Positions 43,346-55,539 of a DNA stretch of 64,000 nucleotides are shown here, piece after piece. Every line of letters begins with the position of its first letter. Within the stretch, counting starts at the first letter, position 1. The notes under the pieces were generated by a model. The model saw only the letters and a list, made by a program, of their open reading frames with translations. It was not told the origin of the DNA and did no database searches. The translations under genes were made by a program, and so were the position numbers. Origin of the DNA: Prionace glauca (Eukaryota > Chordata > Chondrichthyes > Carcharhiniformes > Carcharhinidae); assembly GCA_037974335.1 (NCBI GenBank), contig CM075760.1, positions 37,147,609 to 37,211,608 on the forward strand, written 5' to 3'.

Positions 43346-45640
43346 ATTTTGATTTTATTTTATTTATTACTGTCATATGTATTAACATACAGTGGAAAGT
43401 ACTGTTGCTTGGATATGATGCAGACACAGCATAACATTCATAAAGAAGGAAACGAGTGAGTGCAGAGTATAGTGTTACAGCCATAGGTAGGGTGTAGAGA
43501 AAGGTCAACTTAATGCAAGGTAAATCCATTCAAAATTCTGACAGTGTTCTTGGATCAGTTGGTACGTGACCTAAGACTTTTGTATTTTTTCCCAAAGGAA
43601 GAAGGTGGAAGAGAGAATGTCTGGGGTGTGTGTGTTCCTTAGTTATGCTGGCCACTTTGCGAAGGCAGTGGCAAGTTTATACAGAATTGATGAATGGGAG
43701 GCTGGTTTGTGTGATGGATTGGGCTACATTCACAACCTTTGTAGTTCATGGCGGTCTTGGGCAGAGCAGGAGCCATACCAAGCCGTGATACAATCAGACA
43801 GAATGCTTTCTATAGTGCATCTGTAGAAGTTGGTGACAGTCATAGCTGACATGCCAAATTTCCTTAGTCTTCTGAGAAATCAGAGGCATTGGTGGGCTTT
43901 CTTAACTATAGTGTTGGCCTGGGGGATCCAGGACAGGTTTTTGGTGGACACCTAAAAATCTGAAGCTTTTGACCATTTCTACTTTGTCCCTGTTGATATA
44001 GACATGTTCTCCTCTACACTTCCTGAAGTCGATGACAACCTCCTTTGTTTTGTTGACATTGAGGGAGAGATTATTGTCACCGCACCAGATCACCAGATTC
44101 CCTATCTCATTCCTGTACTCTGTATCGTCATTGTTTGAGATCAGACCCACTACAGGGGTGTCATCAGCCAATTTGAAAATTTACTTGGAGGGGAATTTGG
44201 CCGCACAGTCATGGGTGTATAAGGAGTGTAGTAGGGGGCTAAGAAGACAGTCTTTTGGGGCAATGGTGTGGAGGAGATGTTGTTGCCTGTCCTTATTGAT
44301 TGTGGTCTGTGAGTTAGGAAGTTCAGGATCTGGTCACAGAGGCAGGTGCCAAGGCCCAGACCACAGAGTTTGGAGATGAGTTTCATGGGAATAACAGTGT
44401 TGAAGGCTGAGCTGAAGTCAATAAATAGGAGTCTGAGTCCTTGTTATCTAGGTGTTCCAGGGTTGACTGCAAGCCCAGGGAAATGGCGTCTGCTCTGGAC
44501 CTGATGAGGCGGTAGGCAAATGATAGTGGATCCAGGTAGTCCAGGAGGCTGGAATTGATTCATGCCATGATAAACTTTTCAAAACACTTCATAATGATGG
44601 ATGTCAGAGCCACCAGCCGATAGTCATTAAGGCACACTGCTTGGTTTTTCTTAGGTACTGGGATGATGGACATCTTCTTGAAGCAGGTGGGGACCTCAGA
44701 TTGTTGTAAAGAGAGGTTGAAGATATCTGTGAATACCCCCACCAGCTGATCCATGCAGGACCTGGGTGCACATCCGGGTACCTCATCAGGCAAGTTGTTT
44801 TCCCTGGGTTGACCTTCAAGAAAGCTGCTCTGACATCTGCAATGGTGATCCCAGATACACCCAGAGCTTCCAGAGTGGAGGGCTTGTTCTCGCTGACATC
44901 TTGCTCAAAACAGGTGTGACTAGCCTGGGATTCTAGCTTGGCCCAGTACTGTTCTTGGCATCTTTGATGGATCTCCTTAGATTGTATCTGGCTTTCTTGT
45001 ACAGGTCAGTGTCACCTGACTTGAACGCCTCAGACCTGGACTTCAGCGAGCAGTGGATATTCTTGTTCATCCATGGTTTCCAATTGGGAAACACAAGGAT
45101 TTACTTCTTTGGCACAGAGTCTTCTGCACACTTACTAATGAAGACAGTTACTGTAATGGTGTACTCGTTCAAGCTGGTTGCAAGGTTTTTAAATACTTAC
45201 CAGTCCACTGAGTCCAAGCAGCCCCGTACGAGATCATCTAATTCCTAGACCAACACTGCATGACTTTCTTTGATGGATTCTCCTGCTTCAATTTTTGTTT
45301 GTAAGCCGGGGGCAGGAGTACAGCTTTGTGGTCTGACTTGCCAAAGTGTGGGCAATAGAGCGGTAGGCATGTCTGATAGTTGTGTAGCAGTGGTCTAGGG
45401 TGTTTGGGCCTCTGGTGGAACAAAAGATGTGTTGGTGGTAACTTGGGAGTTGAGACTGGCCTGATTGAAGTCCCCAGAAATGATGAACAAGGCCTCAGGG
45501 TGTTTCATCTCAAGGCTATTTGTATATTTCATCCAGCGTGATCTTCACGTCTGCATGTGGTGGGATGTAAACTGCCATCAGAATAATTGAGGTGAACACC
45601 CACGGAAGAGAGTAATGTGCTCCTCGAGGGTTTCATCCGT
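43345..45640 (-). mobile_element. Degenerate L2-like LINE
   Basis: Minus-strand frames read in order: a coding piece around 44560-44800 (SEVPTCFKKMSIIPVPKKNQ, DYRLVALTSIIMKCFEKF), then [13 protein letters not shown] at 44320, [19 protein letters not shown] at 44130 and NNLSLNVNKTKEVVIDFRK at 44060. This is the reverse transcriptase of an L2-type element, with frames broken repeatedly. The 3' end is near 43350, with an AT-rich tail on the minus strand. Confidence 0.8.
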
Positions 45641-46155
45641 TTTTAGATTAGGTCTATCATATGCTTTCTTCTTCCTTTTGACTGAGCTTACAATTTTCTT
45701 TGTCATCCATGGTTCCCGAATCCTGTCATTTCTATCCTTCATTTTGTGAGAATGTGCCTGTCCTGCACTTCAATCAACTGGTCTTTAAAAGCCTTTCACA
45801 TGCCAGACATGGATTTGCCTTCAAATAGCTATTCCCAATCCACGTTCCCCAGTTCCCATCTAATTTGGATGTCACTGGCTCTCACTTAATTAAGCACCTT
45901 CACCTGAGGGCCACTCTTGTCCTCATCAATGACTATCTGAAATCTTATGGAATTATGGTTGTTAAGCCCAAAATGCTCCCCCACTGAAACATTGTTCACC
46001 TGGCCCAGCTCATTCCCCAATACCAAATCTAGTGTGGCCCCCTTCCTAGTTGGATTGTCAACATACTGTAACAAAAAGCCCTCCAGGATACATCTAACAA
46101 ATTGTTCTCCATCCGAGCCCTTGGTTGTAAGGGAATTTGTATAGATACTTAAGAA
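45625..46155 (-). mobile_element. CR1 endonuclease-region fragment
   Basis: The minus strand reads GEQFVRCILEGFLLQYV, PTRKGATLDLVLGNE and VGEHFGLNNHNSIRFQI, the end of the CR1 endonuclease domain. It is old. It abuts head-to-head the sense-orientation CR1 fragment that follows. Confidence 0.85.
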
Positions 46156-46801
46156 AAACGTTAACAAAGTGAGCATTGCTCCCATAAAAAGTGCATCCGG
46201 AGAATTGATTGTGGAAAGTCGGGCTACGGTGGATGAACTAAACAGATATTTTGCACCTGTCTTTGCTATAGAGGGCACAAGTAACCTCCCAGAGATAGTT
46301 GTAAATCAGGAAATGGAAGAGATGGCGGAAATCAGGAAAATTACGAACAGTGGTATTGAACACATTGTTGGGTGTGTGCGCTGACAGATTCTCTGATCCG
46401 AATGGATTTCCCCCTCAGGTGTTGAAAGAAGAGACTTCTGAGATTGCTGATGCAGTGGTTTTAATTTTACAAAATTCTATCGATTCAGGGAAAAATGGCA
46501 AATGTTTTATTATTCAAAAAGGGAGAAATGGGAAAGTTCAGGCCAGTTCGCCCAACATTTGTCACAGAGAAAATGTTAAAAGCCAATCTCTTCCTCAAAA
46601 GGCAGTGGAAGTATAGTCTTTGAATATTTTTAACACAAAGCTAGATAGATTCCTGTTTAACAAGCTGGTGAAAGGTTATGGGAGGTAGGCAGAAATGTAG
46701 AGTTGAAGTTACAATCAGATCAGTCATGAGCTTACTGAATGATGGAGCAGGCTCAAGGGGCCAAATGACCTACTTCTGCTCCTAATATTTATGTTGGTAT
46801 G
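46145..46801 (+). mobile_element. CR1 fragment with 3' end
   Basis: Sense CR1 text: VDELNRYFAPVFAIEGT, then the start of the RT domain (PPQVLKEETSEIADAV), a large internal deletion, and the 3' end with 'tacttctgctcctaatat'. The element ends at 46801 inside the last finger of the zinc-finger exon on the other strand. Confidence 0.85.
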
Positions 46802-47324
46802 CTCGCTGGTGTTTCAGCAGGTGGGATGACTGAGTGAATCTCTTCCCACACTCGAAGCAGATGAATGGCCTCTCCCCGGTGTGAGTGCGCTGGTGTACAG
46901 TAAGATGAGATGATTGTCTGAACCCAGTCCCACACTGAGAGCACCTGAATGGTCTCTCATCAGTGTGAACACGTTGATGGTACATTAGTTCCTGACAATT
47001 TTTATAACACTTCTCGCAGTCCAGACATTTAAAAGGTCTGTCCTCACTGTGAATACTTTGGTGTGTCATCAGGTTTGATGAATTAATGAATCCCTTCCCA
47101 CACACACAGCAGGTGAATGGCCTCTGTCCTGTGTGACCACGCTGATGAATTTCCAGCTGTGACGGGTAATCGAATCCCTTCCCACATTCCCCACATTTCC
47201 ATGGCTTCTCCCTGTTGTGACTGCATTTGTGTCTTGACAGGCCAGATGATTGACTGAAGTCTCGCGCACACACAGAACATGTGTATGGTTTCTGTCCACT
47301 GTGAATGGTGCTTTTTCCTTCCAT
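46782..47324 (-). CDS. C2H2 zinc-finger exon, six fingers, C-terminus cut by CR1
   Basis: From ATG at 47324 the frame encodes about 180 residues with six C2H2 fingers ([60 protein letters not shown]) joined by TGERPF-type linkers. Such proteins bind DNA in the nucleus. The last finger should end HQRVH, but a CR1 inserted after HQRA supplies YQHKY and a stop, so the second zinc-binding His is displaced and the original C-terminus is lost. Finger 1 is unusual (HKCSH). The true start may be upstream, through a splice at a TTTCAG near 47418. Likely a damaged but still open member of a multicopy shark family. Confidence 0.85.
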   Translation of the reverse strand: MEGKSTIHSGQKPYTCSVCARDFSQSSGLSRHKCSHNREKPWKCGECGKGFDYPSQLEIHQRGHTGQRPFTCCVCGKGFINSSNLMTHQSIHSEDRPFKCLDCEKCYKNCQELMYHQRVHTDERPFRCSQCGTGFRQSSHLTVHQRTHTGERPFICFECGKRFTQSSHLLKHQRAYQHKY

Positions 47325-47974
47325 GTTCAAAATCCAATGATATTCCGGTTACGATAAATTAGGTGATCCATTAGATCCTGACGTTTGGTTTGAGCTTCCT
47401 GATTGCAAATTCACTTCTTCTGAAACAGAAAAACTGAGAGTGAAGCCACAAAAACAGGTTGTGAAATTGAGCTGAATGAATCTTGTAATTTGTGGGGCCG
47501 GCACTAGGAGTGAGTGACCATGAAAACTGCTGGATTGTCATAAATGTAACAACTGGTTCATTATATCCTTCAGGAAAGGGAACTTGCTACCCTGTCTGAG
47601 CCGATACACGATCCAGTATCGATGGAAGGGAATAAGAGGGAGAGAGGGGGAGTAGAAGAAGCAGAGGATGAAGAAGAGGGATTTTTCTGTTTTTGCAGCT
47701 TAATCAGAACTCTGGCAGCATCATGTAAATGCTCAACCTCCACCATTTACAATGACCAGGGTATCAGATGTACGAGAAGGCTGTCACCTCTGAGTTCCTC
47801 TCCAACTCACACATCGTCCTGACTTGACTGACATCTAATACCGGAATATCAGGAATTTTCTCTTATTTAAATATTGAGAAAGTTGAAGCCACTCTTTCCA
47901 GTTCCCACCCCAAACTTCATTCCCTAACTACTGACACCATCGCTCTCACTGCCAACTATCTGAGGCCAACTCTG

Positions 47975-48290
47975 TGGACGGCACGGTGGCACAGTGATTA
48001 ATGCTGCTGCCTCACAGTGTCAGGAACCTGGGTTCAATTCTTGGCTTGGGTGACTGTCTGTGTGGAATTTGCACATTCTCCTTGTGTTTGTGAGGGTTTC
48101 CTCCAGTGCTTGTTTCCTCCCACAGTCTGAAAGACGTGCTGGTTAGGTGCATTGGCTATGCAAAATTCTCCCTCAGGGTAAACCGAACAGGCACCGGAAT
48201 GTGGTGACTCGGGGATTTTTACATTAACTTCATTGCAGTGTTAATGTAAGCCTACTTATGACGCTAATAAATAACCAGGTTGTTCATAAC
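47975..48290 (+). mobile_element. tRNA-derived SINE
   Basis: The head 'ggcacggtggcacagtgatt' (A box) and GGTTCAATTCT (B box) are followed by the shared body with 'gtttcctcccacagtctga' and a 3' end with 'acttcattgcagtgttaatg' and 'ctaataaataa'. It is complete-looking, though diverged. Confidence 0.9.
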
Positions 48291-48461
48291 TATGATGTTA
48301 TACAACCATGGCTGAGGGGCTGACAGTTGTTGTGCTGCATCAGTGAGAAATTGGAAGTGAAAGAGTGAAGCAGTTTGATGGGCAAGTTCACCTTCTGTCA
48401 CTGGGAGGAATTTCAAAATTATTGGCCTCAACAAGAATGGCATCTGTGCATGTGTCCTACT

Positions 48462-48531
48462 GCATTAGCGTAGATTAAAGAGATATGTATTATCTGGAGA
48501 CGATACACATCTCTTTAACCTATGCTAATGC
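48462..48531. repeat. Hairpin, about 29-bp arms
   Basis: 'gcattagcgtagattaaaga' and its near-complement 'tctttaacctatgctaatgc' are separated by about 14 bases. Arms differ at two or three positions. It ends about 20 bp before the CR1 at 48550. Confidence 0.8.
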
Positions 48532-48549
48532 TACCTCCACTCACACAGA

Positions 48550-50143
48550 CTGGAGGGGCTGATTGTGGACAAGTCCCCAGGACCGGATGGAATGCATCCG
48601 AGGGTTCTGAAAGAAATGGCGGAGGTGATAGTGGATGCCTTGGTGGTTATTTTCCAGACGTCGCTGGATTCCGGGGAAGTGCCGGAAGATTGGAAAACGG
48701 CTAATGTTACGCCATTGTTTAAGAAGGGTGCCAGGCAAAAGGCGGGGAATTATAGGCCGGTTAGTTTAACGTCTGTGGTAGGTAAAATGTTAGAATCCGT
48801 CATTAAGGAGGAAATAGCGAGGCATCTTGAGGGGAATTGCTTGATAGGGCGGACGCAACACGGTTTCATTAAAGGGAAGTCGTGTCTGACAAATTTACTG
48901 GAGTTCTATGAGGATGTGTCTAGGGCAGTGGATAGAGGAGAGCCGGTGGATGTGGTCTTTCTGGATTTTCAGAAGGCGTTTGACAAGGTACCTCACAAGA
49001 GGTTATTGCAGAAGGTCAGGGGACATGGAGTTGGGGGTAGGGTGTTAGCGTGGATAGAGGATTGGTTGTCAAATAGGAGGCAGAGAGTGGGGGTCAATGG
49101 GTGCTATTCGGATTGGCGGTTGGTGACTAGTGGGGTGCCCCAGGGGTCGGTGCTGGGACCTCAGCTATTTACCATTTATATAGATGATCTGGAGGAGGGA
49201 ACCGAGTCGAAATTTGCTGATAACACCAAGATTGGGGGAAAGGCAAATTGTGCGGAGGGTGTGGAGAGTCTGCAGAAGGATCTAGATAGGCTGGGCGAAT
49301 GGGCCAGGAAATGGCAAATGGAATTTAATGTTGGCAAGTGTGAGGTGGTCCACTTTGGTAGGAGGAATGGTAGGAAGGACTATTACTTACGTGGTGAAAA
49401 ACTGCAGCAGGCGACGGTGCAGAGGGACCTCGGGGTCCTTGTGCATGAGTCGCAAAAACCCAGCTTGCAGGTGCAGCAGGTGGTCAGGAAGGCGAATGGG
49501 ATGCTGGCCTTCATAGCGAGGGGGATTGAATATAAAAGTAGGGAGGTCTTGCTGCAGCTGTATAGGGCATTGGTGAGGCCACAGCCAGAGTACTGTATGC
49601 AGTTTTGGGCGCCGCACCTGCGCAAGGATATTTTAGCCCTGGAGGGAGTGCAGAGGAGGTTTACTAGGCTGATACCGGAGTTGAGGGGATTGAGTTATGA
49701 GGAGAGGCTGAATAAACTAGGCTTGTACTCGTTAGAGTTTAGAAGAATGAGGGGAGATCTCATTGAGACGTATAAGATGATGAATGGGATGGATAGGATA
49801 GAGGTGGAGAGACTCTTCCCGCTCAAAAAAGACAGTAGGACTAGGGGGCACAGCCTCAAGATAAAGGGGAGGCGGTTTAGAACAGAGTTGAGGAGGAACT
49901 TCTTCACTCAAAGGGTGGTGAATCTCTGGAATTCTCTGCCCGTTGAAGTGGTGGAGGCTGCCTCGCTAAATATTTTTAAGAAACGGGTTGATGGGTTTTT
50001 GATAAGAGAAGGGATTAAGGGTTATGGGTAGAGGGCGGGAAGGTGGAGCTGAGCCACGACAGATCAGCCATGATCTTATTGAATGGCGGGGCAGGCTCGA
50101 AGGGCTAGATGGCCTACTCCTGCTCCTATTTCTTATGTTCTTA
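48550..50143 (+). mobile_element. Young CR1 LINE, reverse transcriptase to 3' end
   Basis: An open frame of 488 codons (48565-50031) covers the reverse transcriptase and C-terminal domain: SPGPDGMHPRVLKEM at the start, then WKTANVTPLFKKG, VSLTSVVGKMLES, motif A FLDFQKAFDKVPH (about residue 133), SGVPQGSVLGPQLF, and motif C near residue 216. Motif C reads FADN, not FADD: the second catalytic Asp is Asn, and three residues just before it (CRV of related copies) are missing. The endonuclease part is absent (5' truncation). The 3' end has 'tcctatttcttatgttctta'. It cannot be active as it stands. Confidence 0.95.
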
Positions 50144-50146
50144 AGA

Positions 50147-50370
50147 CTTGAATAGCAGGTTAGCTGCAAAGACTTGCATTCTAATCAGTATTCTGTAAAC
50201 TGTGTGTGTCTCTGTACGCCCTTCTCTGATCAGAACCTTCCACACACCCGATGAAGGAACACCGTTTCCGAAAGCTTGTGGGATTACTATCAAATAAACT
50301 GGTTGGACTTAAACTTAGTGTTGAGACTTCTTACTGTGTTTACCCCAGTCCAATGCCGGCATTTCTACAT
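50147..50370 (+). repeat. Dispersed repeat, single copy of the palindrome family
   Basis: The run 'gcattctaatcagtattctg' followed by 'aaataaactggttggactt' and 'cagtccaatgccggcat' is the same repeat whose inverted doubling forms the palindrome at 41181. It directly follows the CR1. Confidence 0.85.
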
Positions 50371-51000
50371 TAGAACAGAATCCAGACAGAGGAGAGGAAG
50401 GCAGAAAACTGGGAGTGGAGGAAAGAAATGGTGAGATGGGTTTAGATTTCAGCCTAGGGAGGAAGTAGAGTGTGTGAGGCGGGGATTTACAGATTTGGGG
50501 GTACAAAGAGGAAAAAATGTTCCACATAAACTCGAATTATTTGTTCAGGATTTCTATCCTGGACTGACAGTGATGGATTTTTGAAACTGCTTTTACAGTG
50601 GTTGACAAGATGAGGATTTGCACACAGGAAACTCAAACCAAGACAAATATCACTTTGCGATTTCTATTGTGCATTGACAGCAATGGGTTTTGTTTACAGA
50701 GATTGAAGGGGTTGGACAATTTCCCTTTAAAAAATAAGGGATTAAACAGTGACCTAATAGTCTTTTTAAATGATCAGGTTTTTGGACAAGGGAGATGTGG
50801 AGAAAATACTTCCATTTAAGAGAGTCCAAAACTAGTGACCACCAATAAGCAAAGAGTGATAAATACATGAGTTACTAATCAATCCAAGATGAAGATGAGG
50901 ACAAATTTCTTTACTCACAGGTTGAGAATGTGGAACTCATTAATACAGGAAGCAGTTGAGGAAATTGTTGAGCTGTTGTCAGAAGGAAAATATATAAGAC
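50370..51000. other. Intergenic, CR1-like traces
   Basis: Text such as 'aagggattaaacagtgacctaatagt' shortened forms recalls CR1 3' coding region, but it is too diverged to delimit. Confidence 0.4.
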
Positions 51001-51310
51001 CATAAAATGTAGGAGCACAACTGGGCCATTTGGCCTACTGTGTTTACTCCACTATTCAATCATGGCTGATAAGTTTATCACTCCCCCATTCTCCTGCCCT
51101 TTCTCTGTAACCTTTGATGCCTTTACCAATCAAGAACTCGATGGGCCGAAGGGCCTGTTTCTGCACTGTAGGGTTCTATTCTATTAACCTTTCTATTTTA
51201 AATGTACTCAATGACCTAGTCTCCACAGCCTTCTACGACACTGAATCCCATAGATTCACCACCCTCTGGCTGGAGAAATTCATGACAAACGCATCAGAGA
51301 AAAAGAAATA
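51000..51310 (-). mobile_element. Degenerate CR1 3' fragment with an internal insertion
   Basis: The + text is antisense CR1 3' region ('ctattcaatcatggctgata', 'ccacagccttctacgacac'). At about 51140-51186 a short sense-oriented tail ('gatgggccgaagggcctgt') interrupts it. Confidence 0.65.
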
Positions 51311-51349
51311 GAAAGGTCAGCTGAAAGACTGAGATGTGGTAGATAGAAT

Positions 51350-51655
51350 TTATAGCCTTGTTACAATGTAGAAAGAGGCCATTTGGCCCATTGAGTCTGC
51401 ACCAATCACAATCCCACCCAGAAGCTATACTCATAACCCCACTTATTTACCCTGGTCGTCCCCCTGACAGTAAGGGACAATTTGGCATGAATAATCAACC
51501 TATCCTGCATATATTAGAAGAAACCAGAGCTCCCAAAGGAAATCCACACAGACACGGGAACAAAGTGCAAACTCCACACAGTCACCTAAGGCTGGAATCA
51601 AACCCAGGTCCCTGGCATGTGAGGCAGCAGTGCTAACCATCGAGCCGCCCGTGAT
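51350..51655 (-). mobile_element. tRNA-derived SINE
   Basis: In reverse orientation: the 3' side carries 'gccatttggcccattgagtc' on +, the body has 'cacagacacgggaacaaag', and the tRNA-like head is at the high-coordinate end ('gaggcagcagtgctaacca'). Confidence 0.85.
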
Positions 51656-52134
51656 GGGCTAAGAGGAGATGTGTCGAGGATAAACAACAGCAGGTTACTT
51701 GGACCAAATGGCCTGTTTGTGTCTTAAGCTTGAAGTAATTCAATTTAAACTCTTTTCACAGAATATTTGCAGATTGGAAATTCAAACCAAAAATCACATC
51801 AAGATTGGTCAAAGTCACTTGATTCATCAGGAGCTAAATATCATCAGCCTATGGATGTGGAAAGATAAATATTGTCTGTTTCGTCTTTGGGAAATGATTC
51901 AAATATCAGTGTGACTGGAAAAGCACCGAGACACACACATCTAAGCGATTTTCCACAGTTTTCTGGAACAGAGCTTTAACCAGTCATAAAGCATGAAAAG
52001 AAATTGCACATTTACATCAGGACACACCGTACTCATGTTGTGTGTGTGGGGATCAGGCTTCAACTGATTACCAAATGAAAAAGGAACAGCAACAGACCAT
52101 TCGGCCCCATGAGTCTGCTCTGCCATTTAACAAC

Positions 52135-53289
52135 ATAAGAACATAAGAAATAGGAGCAGGAGTAGGCCATCTGGCCCTTCGAGCCTGCCCCGCCATTCAA
52201 TAAGATCATGGCTGATCTGTCGTGACTCAGCTCCACCTTCCCGCCCTCTCCCCATAACCCTTAATCCCTTCTCTTATCAAAAACCCATCAACCCGTTTCT
52301 TAAAAATATTTAGCGAGGCAGCCTCCACCACTTCAACGGGCAGAGAATTCCAGAGATTCACCACCCTTTGAGTGAAGAAGTTCCTCCTCAACTCTGTTCT
52401 AAACCGCCCCCCCTTTATCTTGAGGCTGTGCCCCCTAGTCCTACTGTCTTTTTTGAGCGGGAACAGTCTCTCCACCTCTATCCTATCCATCCCATTCATC
52501 ATCTTATACGTCTCAATGAGATCTCCCCTCATTCTTCTAAACTCTAACGAGTACAAGCCTAGTTTATTCAGCCTCTCCTCATAGCTCAATCCCCTCAACT
52601 CCGGTATCAGCCGAGTAAACCTCCTCTGCACTCCCTCCAGGCCCAAAACATCCTTGCGCAGGTGCGGCGCCCAAAACTGCACACAGTACTCCAGCTGCGG
52701 CCTCACCAATGCCCTATACAGCTGCAGCAAGACCTCCCTACTTTTATATTCAATCCCCTTCGCTATGAAGGCCAGCATCCCATTCACCTTCCTGACCACC
52801 TGCTGCACCTGCAAGCTGGGTTTTTGCGACTCATGCACAAGGACCCCGAGGTCCCTCTGCACCGTCGCCTGCTGCAGTTTTTCGCCCCGTAAGTAATAGT
52901 CCTTCCTACCATTCCTCCTACCAAAGTGGACCACCTCACACTTGCCAACATTAAATTCCATTTGCCATTTCCTGGCCCATTCGCCCAGCCTATCTAGATC
53001 CTTCTGCAGACTCTCCACACCCTCCGCACAATTTGCCTTTCCCCCAATCTTGGTGTCATCAGCAAATTTCGACACCCTGCACTCGGTTCCCTCCTCCAGA
53101 TCATCTATATAAATGGTAAATAGCTGAGGCCCCAGCACCGACCCCTGGGGCACCCCACTAGTCACCAACCGCCAATCCAAATAGCATCCATTGACCCCCA
53201 CTCTCTGCCTCCTATTTGACAACCAATCCTCTATCCACGCTAACACCCTACCCCCAACTCCATGTCCCCTGACCTTCTGCAATAACCTC
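52135..53289 (-). mobile_element. Young CR1 LINE inserted in an older CR1 tail
   Basis: A minus-strand open frame of 354 codons (52227-53291) begins at [20 protein letters not shown] and contains SGVPQGSVLGPQLF, the intact FADDTKIGGKA motif, QVVRKVNGMLAFIA and the C-terminal RVVNLWNSLPVEVVE. It is truncated at its 5' end inside the reverse transcriptase. The flanking text, 'gagtctgctctgccattta' on the left and 'catcatggctgatctg' on the right, is itself a CR1 tail, so the element is nested. It also separates the zinc-finger pseudogene from its upstream module at about 51900. Confidence 0.95.
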
Positions 53290-53360
53290 ATAACATCATG
53301 GCTGATCTGATAGTGACTTCAAATCTCACTCCACCTACACCCAATAACCTGCCGTTAACG

Positions 53361-54105
53361 ATGGAGAAACCATGGAAATGTGAAGACTGTGGGAAGGGAT
53401 TTAATTACCCGTCTGAATTGGAAACTCATCGACATATCCACCCTGGGGAGAGACCATTCACCTGCTCTGTGTGTGGGAAGGGATTCACTCAGTCATCCAG
53501 CCTGTACACACACCAGCATGTCCATACTGGTGAGAGGCCATTCACCAGTCTTCAATGTGGGAAGGGATTTAATGCCTTATCAAACCTCCGGACTCACCAC
53601 CAAGTTCACTCTGATCAGAGACCGTTTAGATGTTGAGCGTGGGAAGGATTTTAAAAGCAGAAACGATTTATTGATTCATCAATGCACTCACACTGGGGAG
53701 AGGCCATTCATCTGCTCTCTCTGTGGGAAGGGATTCACTTGATTAGCTCACCTTCTGAGACACCATCGAGTTCACACGGGGGAGAGGCCGTTCACCTGCC
53801 CTGTGTGTTGTCAGGAATTCATTGATACATCCGACCTTCTGATACACCGGCGAGTTCACACTGGAGAGAGACCTTACACTTGCCTCCTGTGCAGCAAGAG
53901 ATTCACTCAGTCATCCCACCTGACTACACACCAACTTGTTCACACTGATCAGAGACCTTTTGAATGTTCTGATTGTGAGAAGAGATTTAAAAGTCAACAG
54001 AATCTGCTGAAACACCAGCGAGTTCACACTGGGGAAAGGCCGTTCAACTGTTCCATGTGTGGGAAGGGATTTGCTCAGTCAAACAACCTGCTGAAACACG
54101 AGTAA
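53361..54105 (+). pseudogene. C2H2 zinc-finger pseudogene
   Basis: Starting [16 protein letters not shown], as in other shark zinc-finger exons, it encodes about nine fingers. The frame is lost at about 53634 (finger 4, after PFRC, a one-base deletion). A TGA replaces an Arg codon in GKGFT-stop-LAHLL at about 53740, and finger 3 lacks its first Cys (FTSLQC). Later fingers (PVCCQEF, LLCSKRF, SDCEKRF, SMCGKGF) are open to a stop after LLKHE, where the family has HQRVH. The open text before the ATG comes from repeat DNA. It is related to the gene at 55968-56900. Confidence 0.9.
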
Positions 54106-54289
54106 GTTCACAGGCGACAGCAGGGGTTGGATTCTGCTGTTATTGATGCTGTTAATCACATCCAGGACTGAATGATGCCGAAATGCCTGTTTCCAGTGAC
54201 GTTCCACAGTTTTCTGATGTGTCAATAATTTGGGTTTAACTGTATAGAAAATGATTAAGTTTGTATATGATATAAAAGTAGCTGACAGT

Positions 54290-55000
54290 TGAAGATAAAG
54301 TTAGCAGGGCTGTGGGGAAAGGGGAGTGGGGCTGATGGGCAGCTCTTTCAAATTTGTGACCACAACTCCATAAGGCAGCTGTACATTGATTGGAGAAAGA
54401 CTGACGTCCAAATTCCCGAGAAGTTGTGGCAAACCAGAATAAAACATTGCTTCAGCTTCAACTAGAGCATTGTGGCCAACTCCGGATAGATCGCTATAGG
54501 GAGGAGGTGAAGACATTGTAGAGGATGCAGAAAAAATTCATGAGATTGGATCCAGGGATGAGAAACTTCAGTTATGAGGGTGGAGGATGAGGCCAGGGAG
54601 TGACTAAGGGAAAGGCCAGGAGTGACCAAAGGAATGGTCAGGGAGCAACGAGGCTGAGGAAAGGGACTGGCTGTGTCACTCTCTCAGAAAGCTGGTGTGG
54701 GTGTGAACACGATGGGCTGAACAAACCTCTTCATTTGCTGTCATCGTTCTATAACTCTGAAGGTTCTGAGGAAAAGGGATGAACTGGCAGCTCCTTCAGA
54801 GATGATCCTGGCCTTACAATGCAGCTGTACATTGACAGGACACAGTCACAGTGATCATGCTGAGTATATCCCTCATCAGCGGGACCACTGTGGAATTCTG
54901 CAGCCTCTCTATTTAAATAAAATGCTGATTTTCTATTCTTCCCAACAATGTGGACAATCTTTTCCCCCCAAGTCATATTTTATCATTCCCACATTCCCAT
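54290..55000. other. Old repeat traces
   Basis: CR1-like text is discernible at about 54480-54600 (a sense block with 'aggatgcagaaaaaattc'). No gene is supported. Confidence 0.4.
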
Positions 55001-55009
55001 TTACTTACC

Positions 55010-55215
55010 CTATAGTATGATGTATTTTCAGGCTGTATAACTGGTTAAAACTCTTTCCACACTCAGTTCACTGGAACACTCTCACTAGGGTGTGTGTGTG
55101 TCTCGGTGCTTTTCCAGTCACAATTATATCTGAAATCTTTTCCCAGGGACAGAATAGATGTAACATTGTTCCTTCCACATTCAAAGACCAATGATGTTCA
55201 GGGCTGTTACAGGGT
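55010..55215 (-). pseudogene. Zinc-finger remnant with the family's 5' module
   Basis: The minus strand reads TECGKSFNQLYSLKIHH, one C2H2-like finger, at about 55010-55080. Preceding it on that strand is a block with 'gactggaaaagcaccgag', also present near 51905 (+) and 56920 (-), which seems to be a conserved 5' part of these zinc-finger genes. Confidence 0.6.
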
Positions 55216-55539
55216 TTCTTTCAGAGATGAACTATTGCCAAAACTTTAGCTAATACAAAGACTTATGACATAGCATCCCGGTGAAAGGCATTTTTATTGA
55301 CCAATGTGAGACAAAACACCTGGAAAACGTGTACGAGGAAGGCCCAGGATGGCACAGGTCGATAATATCAGAATGTGGACTGGCCTCTCGATGGGACAGA
55401 CAATGAGAGCAGCTGAGAAATCAGTGAAGAAAGACTGTTCAGAGTGCAGCTAACCTCTGAACGAGGAGGGATAAAGGACAAGGGACCTGCAATGGTAGGA
55501 AAAGAATTATTTACTATCTAGAATAAAATTAATCTACAA

